From Rugalucina vietnamica (taxonomy: Eukaryota > Mollusca > Bivalvia > Lucinida > Lucinidae): a stretch of DNA of 64,000 nt. Each line of letters opens with the position of its first letter. Position 1 is the first letter of the stretch. This document shows, in pieces, positions 34,201-49,200 of this stretch. The notes under the pieces are model-generated. The model did no database searches, was not told the DNA's origin, and was given only the letters and a program-made list of their open reading frames with translations. The translations under genes were made by a program, and so were the position numbers. The DNA is taken from positions 42,312,329-42,376,328 of the forward strand of contig OZ024880.1 in assembly GCA_964017185.1 (NCBI GenBank), given 5' to 3'.

Positions 34201-37200
34201 ATGGGAAAAACTAAAAAAATCTTCTTCTCTGAAACCACTAGGCCCACAGCTTTGATATTTGGTATGTAGCAATGGCTAATGGTCCTTTACATAAATTGTG
34301 CCATTCATGCCCCTGGGGTCAAATTTGGCCACGCCCCGGGTGGTCGATAGTCTCCATAGACTTACTATGGATAAAAAATTAAAAAATCTTCTTCTCTGAA
34401 ACCACAGGGCCCACAGCTTTGATATTTGGTATGTGGCAATGGCTAATGGTCCTCTACATAAATTGTGCCAGCCATGCCCCTGGGGTCAAATTTGGCCACG
34501 CCCCAGGGGTTGATAGTCTCCATAGACTTACAATTGGAAAAACTAAAAAAATCTTCTTCTCTGAAACCACTAGGCCCACAGCTTTGATATTTGGTACCGT
34601 ATTCACATGCGTATAACACGCAGTTTTTTTGCCCAGATTGTGGTGTACAAAATTTGGTGCGCGTTTTGTATAGGAACACCAAATTTCAGACTTTTTTCGT
34701 AGGTCGCGAAAACTCATGACAATAGCTAAAATGATTGATAATGAGCTTCAAACTGCATACAAATGCCAGTCGATGTGAGAAAACGTAAAGATCGGTTGAT
34801 TTCCAAGGTTTCTACTGATTTTTATTGAGTAAAATCATTGTTTTTGTATATTTTGCATGTGTCGCGATGTTTTATGGAAGATCGACCGCCATTTTGGTAA
34901 GAAAGATAACTGCGAATTGTTGTTGTTTATAGAATAGAATAGAATAGAATAGAGCTCCGCCGTTGACTTTTCGGCGCAACCGGACTTGAATCACTTTTGC
35001 TTGTGGTGTTATACCTTTACAATAACGATACCGTATTTACAATGCGCCGTTCTCAAGCGCGAAAGAAGAAGTACATTATCGAAAATGGTAGATTAATACA
35101 AGATTTAGGTGTCCCAATTTTTGGACTTCAGTAATCACTGAACGAAAACATCGAGCAATGTTGCGTAACATGTGTCATTAATATCCTTCAGCAACCTTTG
35201 TTTATGGTCACGTTATGGTCTATCGATAATCCCCTAGCGGGTAATTGTGCATCGCTTGCCTTATTTTCACAGCTTTTATCACTAATCTTAAGAAAACAAT
35301 GTGTGTCATTCACGCTTTGCTAGCATTATACTGTGTTGTCTAAAAATGACAATTATCACTTGTGAATACACAAGCTATTTAGGCAGCCGACACGGTTCAT
35401 ACACATATTATGCTTTCTATTAGAAAAGATGATTTTTAAGTTTTTACTGCCGGAAGATGAGTTATATTACTTGATCTCATAGTACCATAGAAAACAGAAC
35501 CTTGGCGAATGCCTGGCAAACGATTTTTTTTTCTTCTTTTCTGATAGAACCATAAAGAGAAACTGTAAGAAAACTGCATCTTGGCGAATGCCTAGCAAAC
35601 GATGTTTTTTTTATTTTTATTTTTTTTTTTATTTTTTTTTTCTTTCTTTCTCATAGTACCATGAAGAGATACTGAAAGAAAACTGTACCTTGGCGAATGC
35701 CTAGAAAACGATTTTTTTTCTTTCTTTTTTTTTTTTTTTTTTTTTCTCAAAGTACCATAAAGAGATACTTAAAGAAAACAGCACCTTGGCGAATGCCTAG
35801 CAAACAATTTTTTTTCTTTCTTTTTTTTTTTTCTTTTCTTTTTAATTTTCTTTTTCTTTTCAATTCATCAATGATGAGATGCCAGTGTCTTATACTACGA
35901 TGGGTGATTGAAATTGGAGAGGAAGGTTTATATGAACTTACAATGCTCAGTTTAGTACAGCTTCGATCTGTGGTCCAAATCTGCCGCGTGTTATGTATAG
36001 GAACATGACGTTTTTCACCAGATTTGACCCCTAAAAATTGAGTGGCAATGGCTAATGGTCCTCTACATAAATTGTGCCAATCATGCCCCTGGGGTCAAAT
36101 TTGGCTACCCCCCGGGGGTCGATAGTCTCCATAGACCTACAATAGGAAAAAAACTAAAAAAATCTTCTTCTCTGAAACCACTAGGCCAACAGCTTTGATA
36201 TTTGGTATGTAGCAATGGCTAATGGTCCTCTACATAAATTGTGCCAATCATGCCCCTGGGGTCAAATTTGGCTACCCCCCGGGGGTCGATAGTCTCCATA
36301 GACCTACAATAGGAAAAAAACTAAAAAAATCTTCTTCTCTGAAACCACTAGGCCAACAGCTTTGATATTTGGTATGTAGCAATGGCTAATGGTCCTCTAC
36401 ATAAATTGTGCCATTCATGCCCCTGGGGTCAAATTTGGCCACGCCCCGGGGGTCGATAGTCTCCATAGACTTACTATGGGAAAAAATTAAATAATCTTCT
36501 TCTCTGAAACCACAGGGCCCACAGCTTTGATATTTGGTATGTGGCAATGGCTAATGGTCCTCTACATAAATTGTGCCAGCCATGCCCCTGGGGTCAAATT
36601 TGGTCACGCCCCGGGGGTCGATAGTCTCCATAGACTTACAATTGGAAAAACTAAAAAAATCTTCTTCTCTGAAACCACTTGGCCCACAGCTTTGATATTT
36701 GGTATGTAGCAATGGCTAATGGTCCTCTACATAAATTATGCCATTCATGCCCCTGGGGTCAAATTTGGCCACGCCCCGGGGGGGGTCGATAGTCTCCATA
36801 GACTTACTATGGGAAAAAAATCTTCTTCTCTGAAACCACAGGGCCCACAGCTTTGATATTTTGTATGTGGCAATGGCTAATGGTCCTCTACATAAATTGT
36901 GCAAATCATGTCCCCGGGGTCAAATTTGGCCACGCCCCGGGGGTCGATAGTCTCCATAGACCTACAATAGGAAAAACTAAAAAAATCTTCTTCTCTGAAA
37001 CCACTAGGCCCACAGCTTTGATATTTGGTATGTAGCAATGGCTAATGGTCCTCTACATAAATTGTGCCATTCATGCCCCTGGGGTCAAATTTGGCCACGC
37101 CCCGGGGGTTGATAGTCTCCATAGACTTACTATGGGAAAAAAATTAAAAAATCTTCTACTCTGAAACCACAGGGCACACAGCTTTGATATTTTGTATGTG

Positions 37201-40200
37201 GCAATGGCTAATGGTCCTCTACATAAATTGTGCCAGCCATGCCCCTGGGGTCAAATTTGGCCACGCCCAGGGGGTAGATAGTCTCCATTGACTTACAATG
37301 GGAAAAACTAACAAAAATCTTCTTCTCTGAAACCAAAAGGCCCAGAGCTTCTATATTTTGTATGTAGCAATGTTTGGTAGTCCCCATTATAAATTGTGCC
37401 AGTCATGCCCCTGGGTCAAATTTGGCCATGCCCCGGGGGTCAATAGTGTCCATGCATAGACTTTCATTGGTCGATTCTCAATTGATTTAAATCTCATGAG
37501 CTTACAATGTGATAATCTCTCAGGTGAGCTACAGGACCAATGGTCCTCTAGTTTAAGCAGATAAGAGCAAAACAACAGGCAGTCTTAATGTATTTGCAAA
37601 TTATCTCTATGCAAATGTTTAGTGACATGCTATTCTGCTTTTGTCTTGTTATTTCCGAACAAGTAGACAATAACATTATTAGGCTACCCTAGTTGTTTTA
37701 AATTGTTTGACATTACTCTGTACAGTAATGGGGCTAGAATTGTTCTACGAGTACATTGACATTTTCGCATATTTCAGATCTGTTACTGCGACTGAGAAGA
37801 ACATTCTCATAATATGGGTGGTTTGCTTTTGTTAAGTTAGGATAGCTAATAATTACCAAAATGATGGGCATAACTTCTCACAATGGTTATTAAAATCAAA
37901 GTAAAAATGAGGTCTTCTATAAAGATTTGGACTCTTTCTTTTCTGTAGTTTTCTTTTGGAAGGTGTCATCAAAACAGAGTAAATTACTCAGGATATGGTT
38001 GGTGTCAACAACACTGAAATGAGCCGCTGCATGGGAAAACCAACAATCTGCATAGGCGAAAACAAAGGCGCAGATCAGCTTCGCAGTAACTGCGAAGCTG
38101 ATCAGTGCCTTTGTTTTCGCTACTCGGATAGTACAATTCCTCTTCTTTCCCAGCCTCTAACCATCTTCTGTGACTGTACAGGCCAGTTTATGTCGGACCT
38201 CGACGGGACCCAAATTGTTGGTTTTCTGGCGCACAGGCTCAAGTATAAAGTGTCCAATAGCCGCAACCTTTATAATGTCTTCTGCTGAGGCCATTTTAAC
38301 ATTTACAGTACTCAGTCTGAGAATAAACACCAAGGGACCATCATTACTTTGCCACACGTCATGTATTTTATCGGGTGAAAGACTTTGCTGATTTTTTTTC
38401 TAATATTACGTGAGGAAATCAATTTCAGACTGAATACTTGATGCCAATTCTCCTTTATTCCATCGCGGCAAATCAATATAGAGGAAAGTTTTATTGATTC
38501 ACATCTAAGCACGGGGAAAAATTCCTAAACTGGTATCATAGCAGACGTAAAATGAGCCGCATTATGAAACAAAAAAACCTGTGGTTTGTAGAAACCAGAC
38601 AGAAGATGCTCAGTTGTTCGAATTTTTTTTATTTAGAAAAATAATTTTACGTGGGACTGTACCTCTTTGTTGAAAGCACTTGTTGGTGTTGAAGTTACTT
38701 TATAGCTGCTTAGTCTTCACTTTTGTATATGTGCCTTCGTAGAGAAAACCATCTATTTCGGTCTGACACAAACCAGCCTGTACAGTCACAGAAGCAGGCT
38801 GGAAGCTTTAGATTTTGGATTTAAGAAGAGGGTTTGTACTATCTTTGTAGCGAAAACAAAGGCGCTGATCAGCTGTGCAGTTACTGCACAGCTGATATGC
38901 GCCTTTGGTTTGGAATATGCAGATTGTTGGTTTTTCGATGCTGCTGCTCATGTTCTTTTGGATAATGTAAAGAAGATTCTTTCCAAATACAGCTCTCATA
39001 TATTAAAGAAGATAGATCACACTGTTTGCTGAATTGCTTGCTTGAATTAGCCATCTATGGCTCCTCCAAACATGGCTAGATTGCAGAAACTCAAAAAAAA
39101 ATGTGCCCTTGTCCCAGTTTGATGCTGGTTTTCTGCATGCTCATTGCTGCCTTTTATAATCAGTTTTTGTCCTGATATTTCTTTTCACACTTGAATAATT
39201 TTTCTGTTAACTATATCCTGGAACTTGCAAGGCTCTGTGATGTAATGAATAATAGCATAATGGGAGAGCACTGAATACAGGAGTGACATTTTTTCTTAAA
39301 AGACGTGTGTTCATGCACTGATTTTCTTCTTTCCATGGCTTATTGATAGAGTGTGGGACTCTTAGATTGTGCTTATATTGATTCTGTTTGTATTGATGTT
39401 TAACGTCCCAGTCAACAATTTTTCTGTCATAGCTTCCTGGGTATTAACCACTACTGTGGGGAGTTAATGTGTTTTGCTCAAGGACACAACGCGGAGCCCT
39501 ATGTGGGGGATCGAACCCAGGACCTCTTGATTCAGAGTCTAGTGGGCTCCCCATTGCACTTATATTGAGGACCCACAAAATATTTTGTAGGAAGAATCAA
39601 CCGAAATATCTTTCATTTATCAATTTTTCAGTCTTAATATTTTGGATATATTTGGTACATGTAGTTCTTGTGCTTGTATATAAATGTCTGGAGCATAATG
39701 GTCAGGTCAACCCTGTTCCATTTTCATGGCCACATAATGTCACTCCGGTTTTAGAAAGTCCTCCACTAAATGAGCCGCCTCATGGGAAAACCAACAATCT
39801 GCATAGGCGAAAACAAATACGCAGATCAGCTTCGCGCCTTTGTTTTCGCTACTCGGACAGTACAATTCCTCTTCCACTTATCCGAAATTTCATGCTTCTA
39901 GCTCTTTTCTATGCTTGTACAGGCCGGTTTGTGTCGGACCTGTTTGGAAACCACATTGTTGGTTTTCCCACGAGGCGGCTCAGATATACATGTAAGAGGT
40001 GGGAACATAATCTTCCTCAGTCAAGCATTGTCATCAATCCTATAATGACTCATTAATTAGATTGGCAAAGTAGGAGAAAACTGATAAAAAATGTCTCGTA
40101 TTAAGTGTGAAGCTACAGCTGTATTTTGTCATGTTTTCCTTTTCCATAAAATAATGACAGAAAATATAAGGTTTCGGTTAAATTGCTTTTAAATCAGGCT

Positions 40201-43200
40201 GTAAGACTTTTAGGGATGATTTTATGTTCTTCTGTGGTATGGATTTCCAACTCTCTCAAGTCCTTGGTATTTCCTTAAAAGCTAAAAAAAAAACATTAAA
40301 AAAAACCCACAAAAAAACTGTCATATGAATTATGAGTTTCAACATTAGAATATCTGCCTTTTGTGCTTAAAAAAAAAAAAAAAAAAGAAAAGAAAGAGAC
40401 ACAGAAGTGGGCAAGCTTTTAGTATATGAGCCATGATGTGAGAAAACTAGTCTTTGGGGTTTCTGACCAGGTCTCATACAATGTGGTTTGACATTTGTCT
40501 GAGATGTTGTCATACTGTAAATCAATGATAAACAGGACTGTCGATTGTCCTCAACGTCCCTTTTCACCAAGCCTCTTTTGGGTGTTTACCAGTACAGTGT
40601 ACATTCTTTTGTCAATGAATGATAATTGTTTCTGATTTTTAACTCATATAAGCCTGACATCCTTTTTATGTCACATAGGCAAACAGTAAAGCCCCAGATG
40701 TGACACCGCATAATGCGGCGTCCATACATATGACATCTCCCTATTTCGGGGGGTTCTCCCTATTTTTGAGCAAATCTCCCTATTTGGAATTTCAAAATTT
40801 CCCTATATAGCTTATACATCTCCCTGTTTCAAATTTCAGATCTCCCTATTTGAATCTTTGTTTAATCATTCTCCCTATTTAGCTCACCTGAGCCGAAGGC
40901 TCACAGGTGAGCTTATAGGATAGGCAGGCATCTGTCGTCGTCCGTCCGTCCGTCGTCCGTCCACAATTTCAAAGAAGAATATTTCTGAAGCTAGTAGGCC
41001 AATCTTGATCAAATTTAATGTGAACCATAATTGGGTTGGGGGATTGATGGCATTAGGTTTTGGAGCAGATTGTATCAAAATTGTGGTTTCCATGGCAACA
41101 GATAGGTCCCATAGACTTACAATGGGAAAAACTAAAAAAATCTTCTTCTCTGAAACCACTAGGCCCACAGCTTTGATATTTGGTATGTAGCAATGGCTAA
41201 TGGTCCTCTACATAAATTGTGCCATTCATGCCTCTGGGGTCAAATTTGGCTACGCCTCGGGGTTGATAGTCTCCATAGACTTACTATGGGAAAAAAATAA
41301 AAAAATCTTCTTCTCTGAAACCACAGGGCTCACAGCTTTGATATTTTGTATGTGGTAATGGCTAATGGTCCTCTTCATAAATTGTGCCAATCATGTCCCC
41401 GGGGTCAAAATTGGCCACGCCCCGGGGGTCGATAGTCTCCATAGACCTACAATAGGAAAAACTAAAAAAACCTTCTTCTCTGAAACCACTAGGCCCACAG
41501 CTTTTAGTTATTTGGTATGTAGCAATGGCTAATGGTCCTCTACATAAATTGTGCCATTCATGCCCCTGGAGTCAAATTTGGCCAGGCCCCGGAGGTTGAT
41601 AGTCTCAATAGACGAGAATGGCTACTTTTCTATTTTTGATCATATTTAAGCTGCATGGGAAAGAAATTCAAAAATCTTCTTCTCTGAAACCACAGGGCAC
41701 ACAGCTTTGATATTTTGTACGTGGCAATGGCTAATGGTCCTCTACATAAATTGTGCCAGCCATGCCCCTGGGGTCAAATTTGGCCACGCCCCGGGGGTAG
41801 ATAGTCTCCATAGACTTACAATGGGAAAAACTAAAAAAATCTTCTTCTCTGAAACCAAAAGGCCCAGAGCTTCTATATTTTGTATGTAGCAATGTTTGGT
41901 AGTCCCCATTATAAATTGTGCCAGTCATGCCCCTGGGTCAAATTTGGCCATGCCTTGGGGGTCAATAGTGTCCATGCATAGACTTTCATTGGTCGATTCT
42001 CAATTAGTTTAAATCTCATGAGCTTACAATGTGATAATCTCTCAGGTGAGCTACAGGACCAATGGTCCTCTAGTTTGAAAAGTAAATCTCCCTATTTGGC
42101 TTCTCAGATGTATCACATGTATGGCGGCGTCACATCTGAGGCTGTTCTGTTTGCTAAGAGGAAATTCATAAAAGAAATGGAGTAAAAATTCAAAATAACT
42201 CCTGAAGCCCCTATAAATGACAGAAGCTTCACCCAAATGATAATGATGGGAAAGTCCATTTATTAAAAATTGGTTAACCAAGTGAAGAGGAAGAAAAGCT
42301 GAAGAACAGACTGACCTATGTCTGACCAGGTCAGAAACCTTCACGGCATTTTCTTTGAAATATTTCGTGAAATTCTCTTGTGATTGCTGTCTCGCGTGCA
42401 AGAACTAATGAGCCTCATCGTGAGAAAACGGGATTATTGCCTATGCGAAAACAAAGGCGCAGATCAGCTTCGCAGTAACTGCGAAGCTGATCAGCGCCTT
42501 TGTTTTCGCTACTCGGATAGTACAGTTCCTCTTCTACTTAAATCCGAAATTTCAAGCGTCTAGCTCTTTTCTGAGCTTGTACAGGTTGGTTTGTGTTGCA
42601 CCTGGTCGGAAACCCCGAAGACCGGTTTTCTCACGTCGCGGCTCAAATAAGGACTGACCCAATAATGGCCAGCCAATTTTCTTATTCCCGTTCTAATTCC
42701 CCTCGCAGTAATATGCACCTAAAGCTCTGATCAGTATGAAGTATACTTTTGTGGATTATTGATTAGGCTAGGCTTATACGTGCCATACATGCACCTAAAG
42801 CTGTGATTAGTACGAACTATACTATTTTACGTGCCACGTAGTTGATTATTTTTGAACGACAAAATGCTTCTTCTGTGATTGCAGCAGCATTTGGCAATCC
42901 CCTGATACTGTATATTTCTCTAGGTTCTAAAACGTCAAGACTAAAGGTCGTCCATGTGATTTAGCCCTTGTTTGTATCTCATACTCGTAGACAAGTTCTC
43001 TCTCAACATGGCTGTTTCTCCATATATGGCCATATAGTAAATGCTGCAATTTACTTGGCAAAGTCGGTGAAACACAGTAATTGGACAAGTTCTTTTTAGA
43101 TTCCAAGCAATAAGTCAGAATGATCCCCCAGAAAATTGGGTTCTTCAATAACCAATGATGTTTTGCTCATTCAAGAAAAAGGCCACCAAAACAGAAAGAC

Positions 43201-46200
43201 AATAAAAGATATCAGGTCTAGAATAAAAAATGAGCTTTTGCATGAGAAAACCAACAATCTGGGTTTCAGACCAGGTCTGACACAAACTGGCCTGTACAGT
43301 CACAAAAGCAGGCAAGTAGGTTGAAATTTCGGATTGAAGAAACAGAGGGATTGATATTTCTGTTTAGCGAAAACAAAGGCACTGATCAGCTGTGCCGCGG
43401 TAGTTACCTTAGCGATTAACCATGGACATAAAGCATTAGGAAAAAAAGTAATAAACAAATGAGCCGCATCGTGAGAAAACCAGATTTTTGCCTAGGCGAA
43501 AACAAAGGCGCAGATCAGCTTCGCGGTAACCGCGAAGCTGATCAGCGCCTTTGTTTTCGCTACTCGGATAGTATAATTCCTCTTCTACTCATAGCCAAAA
43601 TTTCAAGTATCTAACCTGCTCCTGTGACTGTACAGACCGATTTGTGTCGCACCTGGTCGGAAACCCCGAAGACCGGTTTTCTCACGATGCGGCTCAAATA
43701 ATGTTAGGTTTTGGTTCCACTTTCAGCAACCGATGTTTTACCACCAACAGTTACACCACACGAAAGCTCAGAAGAATCCGCCGAGGACGATTACATTGCG
43801 TATATCAAGGGAGATAACAAATTCCTGGACAAATACGAGAGCGAACATGCCAAATTCAAGGCTGCGGAGAAAGCCATGTTGAAAGAACAACACGAAAAAG
43901 TTACAAAGGTAAGTTATAAAAATAATGATACCCAATTCTAAAAAACATAATTCATTGTGGCTTTATGGCAAAGTTCACTGATTTTATTACTCCTTATGAT
44001 CATTGCTGTGTCCAGTGTGGGTCCAAGCATCACATGGCACATATGTGACAAGCCAAGTTTCTTAGCTTGCGTGTGTGCCAGGTGGTTTTTCTCAGGGTAC
44101 GAATGTTTTCACCCTGCCCACAGATTGGCCCAGTGCACATGAGCTGACAGTATCTCGAAAGGGATGTAAAACTAAATAACATTGTGTTTATGGGGAGTAT
44201 GGTGGTGTAGTGGTAGAACATCGGACTCCGAATTCATAGATCCTGGGTTCGATCACCACTGGAGGCACCGTGTTGTGTCCTTGAGCAAGGCACTTTAACC
44301 AGAGCACTGGTTAATACCAAAGAAGTGGTGGCTCTGTCTTGACGTGACTGAAAGATTGTTGACTGGGACGTTAAGCCTCAATACATCTATCTTTGCACTC
44401 ATATGAAAACTCTTGCTATGCCTTGCAAAAAGATACATGTTCTTGCAATACCAATGCCAGACACACAAATCACATATAAGGTATAACAGTAAATAATCTT
44501 GGACATCATGCCAAATGGCATCTCATCAAATAATGTCTTTATTGATTACATATTTTGTTGGACAGTATAATCATATCTTTGATTGTGTACTTTGAAATAC
44601 AACATACTGGAACTTTGCAGACACATAAATATTGACAAGATTTTGCAGAAAGAAATTGCCAAGAAAATAGGAGGTTTGACCAAGGTCACAAACTCTAAAA
44701 AATGAGCCGCTGCACAAGAAAAGAAACAATCTGCATATACAAAAACAAAGACGCAGATCAGCTTTGCAATTCCGCGAAGCTGATCAGCGCCTTTGTTTTC
44801 GCTACATGGATAGTACACTTCCTTTTCTTCTTAAATCCGAAATTTCAAGCTTCTAGCCTGCTTCTGTGGCTGCACAGACCGATTTGTGTCTGACCTGGTC
44901 GGAACCCAAATTGTTGGTTTTCTCACGCACAGGCTCAGATTTAATTTCAGTGTAATGGGAACCAAACCTAGCAACATCAAAGGGGTCAAGGACATTCCCA
45001 TCAACAAAGGGTGATTTACTGCACTATATATATGGGCAACTTATGATTTTAGCTCAAAATGTGTCTTATAAGTGTGACAAATCTTTAAAACAGAAACCAA
45101 AAGGAAAAAAGACTAAATGATCTAGCTCAAAAACACCACTTTAATCAAATAAGACAGTGAAAAATCATGATGACATTGGGCCACTAGGGATTGCTTGGGC
45201 AGAGAAATGCATTCAAGTCATGTAATCTTCATTCTGTAACTTCAGTTAGGTCAAAGCCCCATAACAACCTAAGATGGTAATATAAACCTCACAACTTGTT
45301 AACCACGATAGATCCGTTCTGGTGATTAATTCTTTTCAACCGTGCATTGCAATCACTGAATGCAGCTGCGCACCTTTTATCTCGAAGCTGAAATCAATAG
45401 TCATTCCTTCATTCCTGAAAATGAGACATAATTAGTGTCTGTGTCATAAAAAACTTGTACTTTGTCAAATAGGAACAGACAATATGTCTGAGTTGTACAT
45501 AGCACCATACATCATCTGTATCTGAAATTTGGGGGAAATGCTTTGACCTACTTGTAGATCATCAAACTCTTGTGTTTGAACATTACTGAGGCCAGGTTGT
45601 GCCCTTAAGTAAGACGCAAAAATAGTAGTTCCTCAAAGTACTAGTTCACACCCAGGAAATGTTGGCTCCATCTCTGCATGACTAGAGAAGTGTTGAGTGG
45701 GTTGTTCAACCTCTTTGCAAACAAATTTCGAAAGTTCACGTCTCAGACTGACCAAGAGTTCTACTGTTAACGCTTGTAGCAAAATTGAAGGTTCTGTTTG
45801 CTAATGTTTTTCTTAAGAACTCGGCAGCCTTGTTTTAATGTTTTTCAGTGGTTTTCAAATCACACAATCCATCACATGAGCCGCCACATGGGAAAACCAA
45901 CAATCTGCATAGGCGAAAACAAAGGCGCAGATCAGCTGCGCGGTAACTGCGAAGCTGATCAGTGCCTTTGTTTTTGCTACTCAGATAGTACAATTCCTCT
46001 TCTACTTAAATCCGAAATTTCAAGCTTCTAGCTCTTTTCTGTGCTTGTACTGGTCGGTTTGTGTCGGACCGGTTCGAAAACCACATTGTTGGTTTTCTCA
46101 TGAGGCGGCTTAATTGGCGTTACTTCTCAGAACTTGTTGCTTTGATTTTGTCCATAATAGGGGCCCTACCTGGGGATTTGGGTATCTGGGGAGAGGGTCC

Positions 46201-49200
46201 ATTTATTTTCAGGGATCAAGTGGAGAATGGCCTTTAGCTATGACCCCCTTCTGGTAGGGCCTCATAATAAGTTCTCATGGCAAGCTAAACCTGAAAAGTT
46301 TTTTTCTTCTCGATGAAATATAACACGCTTTTTTTTTCAACTGATCCCTTGTCTGATCAGACCTTCCTTAACCCATATTTGACGAATGGATTTTTCCATC
46401 ATTTGGGTCAGTCCACTTTCATTTTAGGGGTGTTAGGAGTGATTTTTCGATTTTATTCAATTTTCGATAAAAATTTAGGATGGGAACGAATATTCGAACA
46501 TTCGAATATTCATATTTCCAACGAATATTCAAATGCGTTTCTGAATTCGAATATTCATATTTTTCATGTTCATATTTTTTATTCTTCTTTCTCTCGAGTT
46601 TTTGCCTAAAACTCGCATTCATTCTCGCGGCGCCTTTCTCTCTTAACGCAGTTTTCCATGAAAGTCGGTAAATATCATCCTTGCAAATTGTGTTGTCAGT
46701 TTGACACTTTGTTGTTTTAACAATTACTTTAATTAGTCAAAAGTCGATCATTACCTGTCTCAGACGAGTTTGTTTTTTGAAAGGTGCGAACGGTCTGCGT
46801 TTGATTTATTGTGCATGTAATTGACACCTTAAACAAGCGATTAGTAGAAGATGCCACCCAGAACGAATTGCGGCAGTGTTACGGTATACCAGCAAACCAA
46901 TCAAACATTATTTAATACTCATTGAAATACAGCCAATCACGGAGCATGGCATCATTTTCGTTCTAGCGTTTCTTCAAATTTACACAACCAAATTATGTTG
47001 CTTTTTCGTACTCTTCCGAAAACGCGAAAACAAACAATATGGTGTTTTACCAGAACCGACACAAACCAGACTGTGCAGCCACGGAGAACCACTTCCGATT
47101 TAGAAAGTATGGGGATTATACTATCCATGGAGCGAAAACAAAGGCGCTGATCAGCGGATACCTGTGTTTTCGTATGTGCAGGTTTGTTTTCAAATGACGC
47201 AGCTCAATTATTCTTCTGATGCACCGGCCTGAGACTGAGTCAGTTACCAATACTGACTCAAACTACCCGAAACAGTAGCCCTTCCGATTGGATTTGAGAG
47301 CAGGTCAGACATAAATCAGGCTAGGCATGCAGAGACCGTATATCAGAAAACATTGATTTCTCTATCCGAATACATTCGAATAATGTATACGAATATTCGA
47401 ATAGCATATTTGCCATTCGTTCCCATCCTTAATAAAAATTCTTAAAGCAAACAGAATAGCCCAAGATGGGACGCCGCATTCTGCGGCGTCACATCTGCGG
47501 CTATTCTGTTTGCATATGTCCCATAAAAGGGACGCCAGGCTTAAATGAGTTAATGAGCGTTAAAAACAAGTTCAGAACTTCCCAATTACCAAATACACAA
47601 CAGACTCAGATCAGACTAAACCAATAATTTGCACAAAATGCTAAATATACGAGCCACCTCATGGGAAAACCAACAATGTGGTTTCCCAACAGGTCCGACA
47701 CAAACCGGCCTGTACAAGCACAGAAAAGAGGTAGAAGCTTGAAATTTCGGATTTAAGTAGAGGAGGAATTGTACTATCCGAGTAGCGAAAACAAAGGCGC
47801 TGATCAGCTTCGCGGTTACCGCGAAGCTGATCTGCGTCTTTGTTTTCGCATATGCAGATTGTTGGTTTTCCCATGGGGTGGCTCATACTATGGCTGTATA
47901 TACTATATACGAAGAGAAAACATTGGATTTGTCACCCTGCATCTCCAATTATTGGTATAAATTATCTATGAGTCAGTGGATGAGTTGGTATGCCTTGAAT
48001 ATTGATATATCGTGTCAGACGGGTTACAGTGACTCACTCGAGCTCTCTGTGCAATATTGCTACTGGCAGTGACAAAAAGTTAAACTTCATGTATCTGATT
48101 AAAGAAAGAAAAAAGATGTTGGGGAAAATGGGGCCCAAAGAAATAGATGGGCACTTGTGCCTCTAGGCAAAGCTTATATTCACCTGACTGACCATCTGAT
48201 TTATAATGGTTAACCGCTCAGGTCTGAGCCTGCCCAGGAAAAGTTTCAAGTCAAACCATCCATACTTATAAGCCTTTGAGGCTTACTTGGGTGGTCATAT
48301 TTGAAGCACTGGTTGCTTGTCATCACATCTTCATTTTAGGTTAAAGTCCCACAAATTGGAGGCAACATCCCGACATGACCATAGCTGTTGACTGGGACCT
48401 TAACTTAAGCATCATTTCAAGCAAACAAACGAAAGAAAGATTTTCGTGGCTGTATTGATCAATTTATCAAATCGATTTCATGTTAGGTGTTTATGTTGCA
48501 AATTATTCCATTTGAGTCCCAGGCACATTATTTCTAAATTGTTAATGCTTTCCCCAAAGTATTCAACAAACTGCAATACAAATTAAAGAATGGTCTGAAT
48601 ATCAATTTCATGACCATGATGAAACAAAAGAAAAGTCAAGTGCTATTACTATATCGTCAAGATGCACTTGAGAATGTAATGCAACGTCTGATTGGATAAT
48701 GTTAAATATTTGGGACAGTATGCAATATACTGTCGGAAACCCAACGTCATGAGCAATGATGCTTGTGATTGGTATGGTGATAACAATATTCACATTTTTC
48801 ATTTTTTGGTGGTATATCGTTGTATATATGATAGGAAATAATGTTTTCCGACCATATATCTGATGACATGCAGCCCCAAATGAAAAATTTGACAGTTATC
48901 CCCTAAATGTTGCCATTCCAAACTGCATCTAACATTATTACTGATACTAGTATTTTGAAATTGGTAATTCAGACAAAGAATCTTGATTCTTTATTATGAC
49001 GAAGTATTAGATATATCTATGCGAACAATTTATTGACAATTTGTCTGTTGAAATGATCCTGTCAGACAAGCATTATTCATGAGTGTCTGTATATTCAATC
49101 ATGTCTTGTTTTCCTAGAATTTAGTTTTAGGGTTGACAATCATTTTTTGATTCAACAGAATTCTCACTAACCCCACATTACGAGTTTGAAACTCCCAATT

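Noticed and set aside
34419-34616. Recurring 60-residue frames with GKTKKIFFSETTRPTALIFG
   Set aside because: They arise once per tandem unit in D copies 3 and 4 and simply track unit boundaries.
45798-46031. A 60-75-residue reading frame containing [16 protein letters not shown]
   Set aside because: The same peptide recurs in many B-family copies (for example near 4228, 28562, 38000 and 47659). It is translation of the MITE and its hairpin, not a gene.
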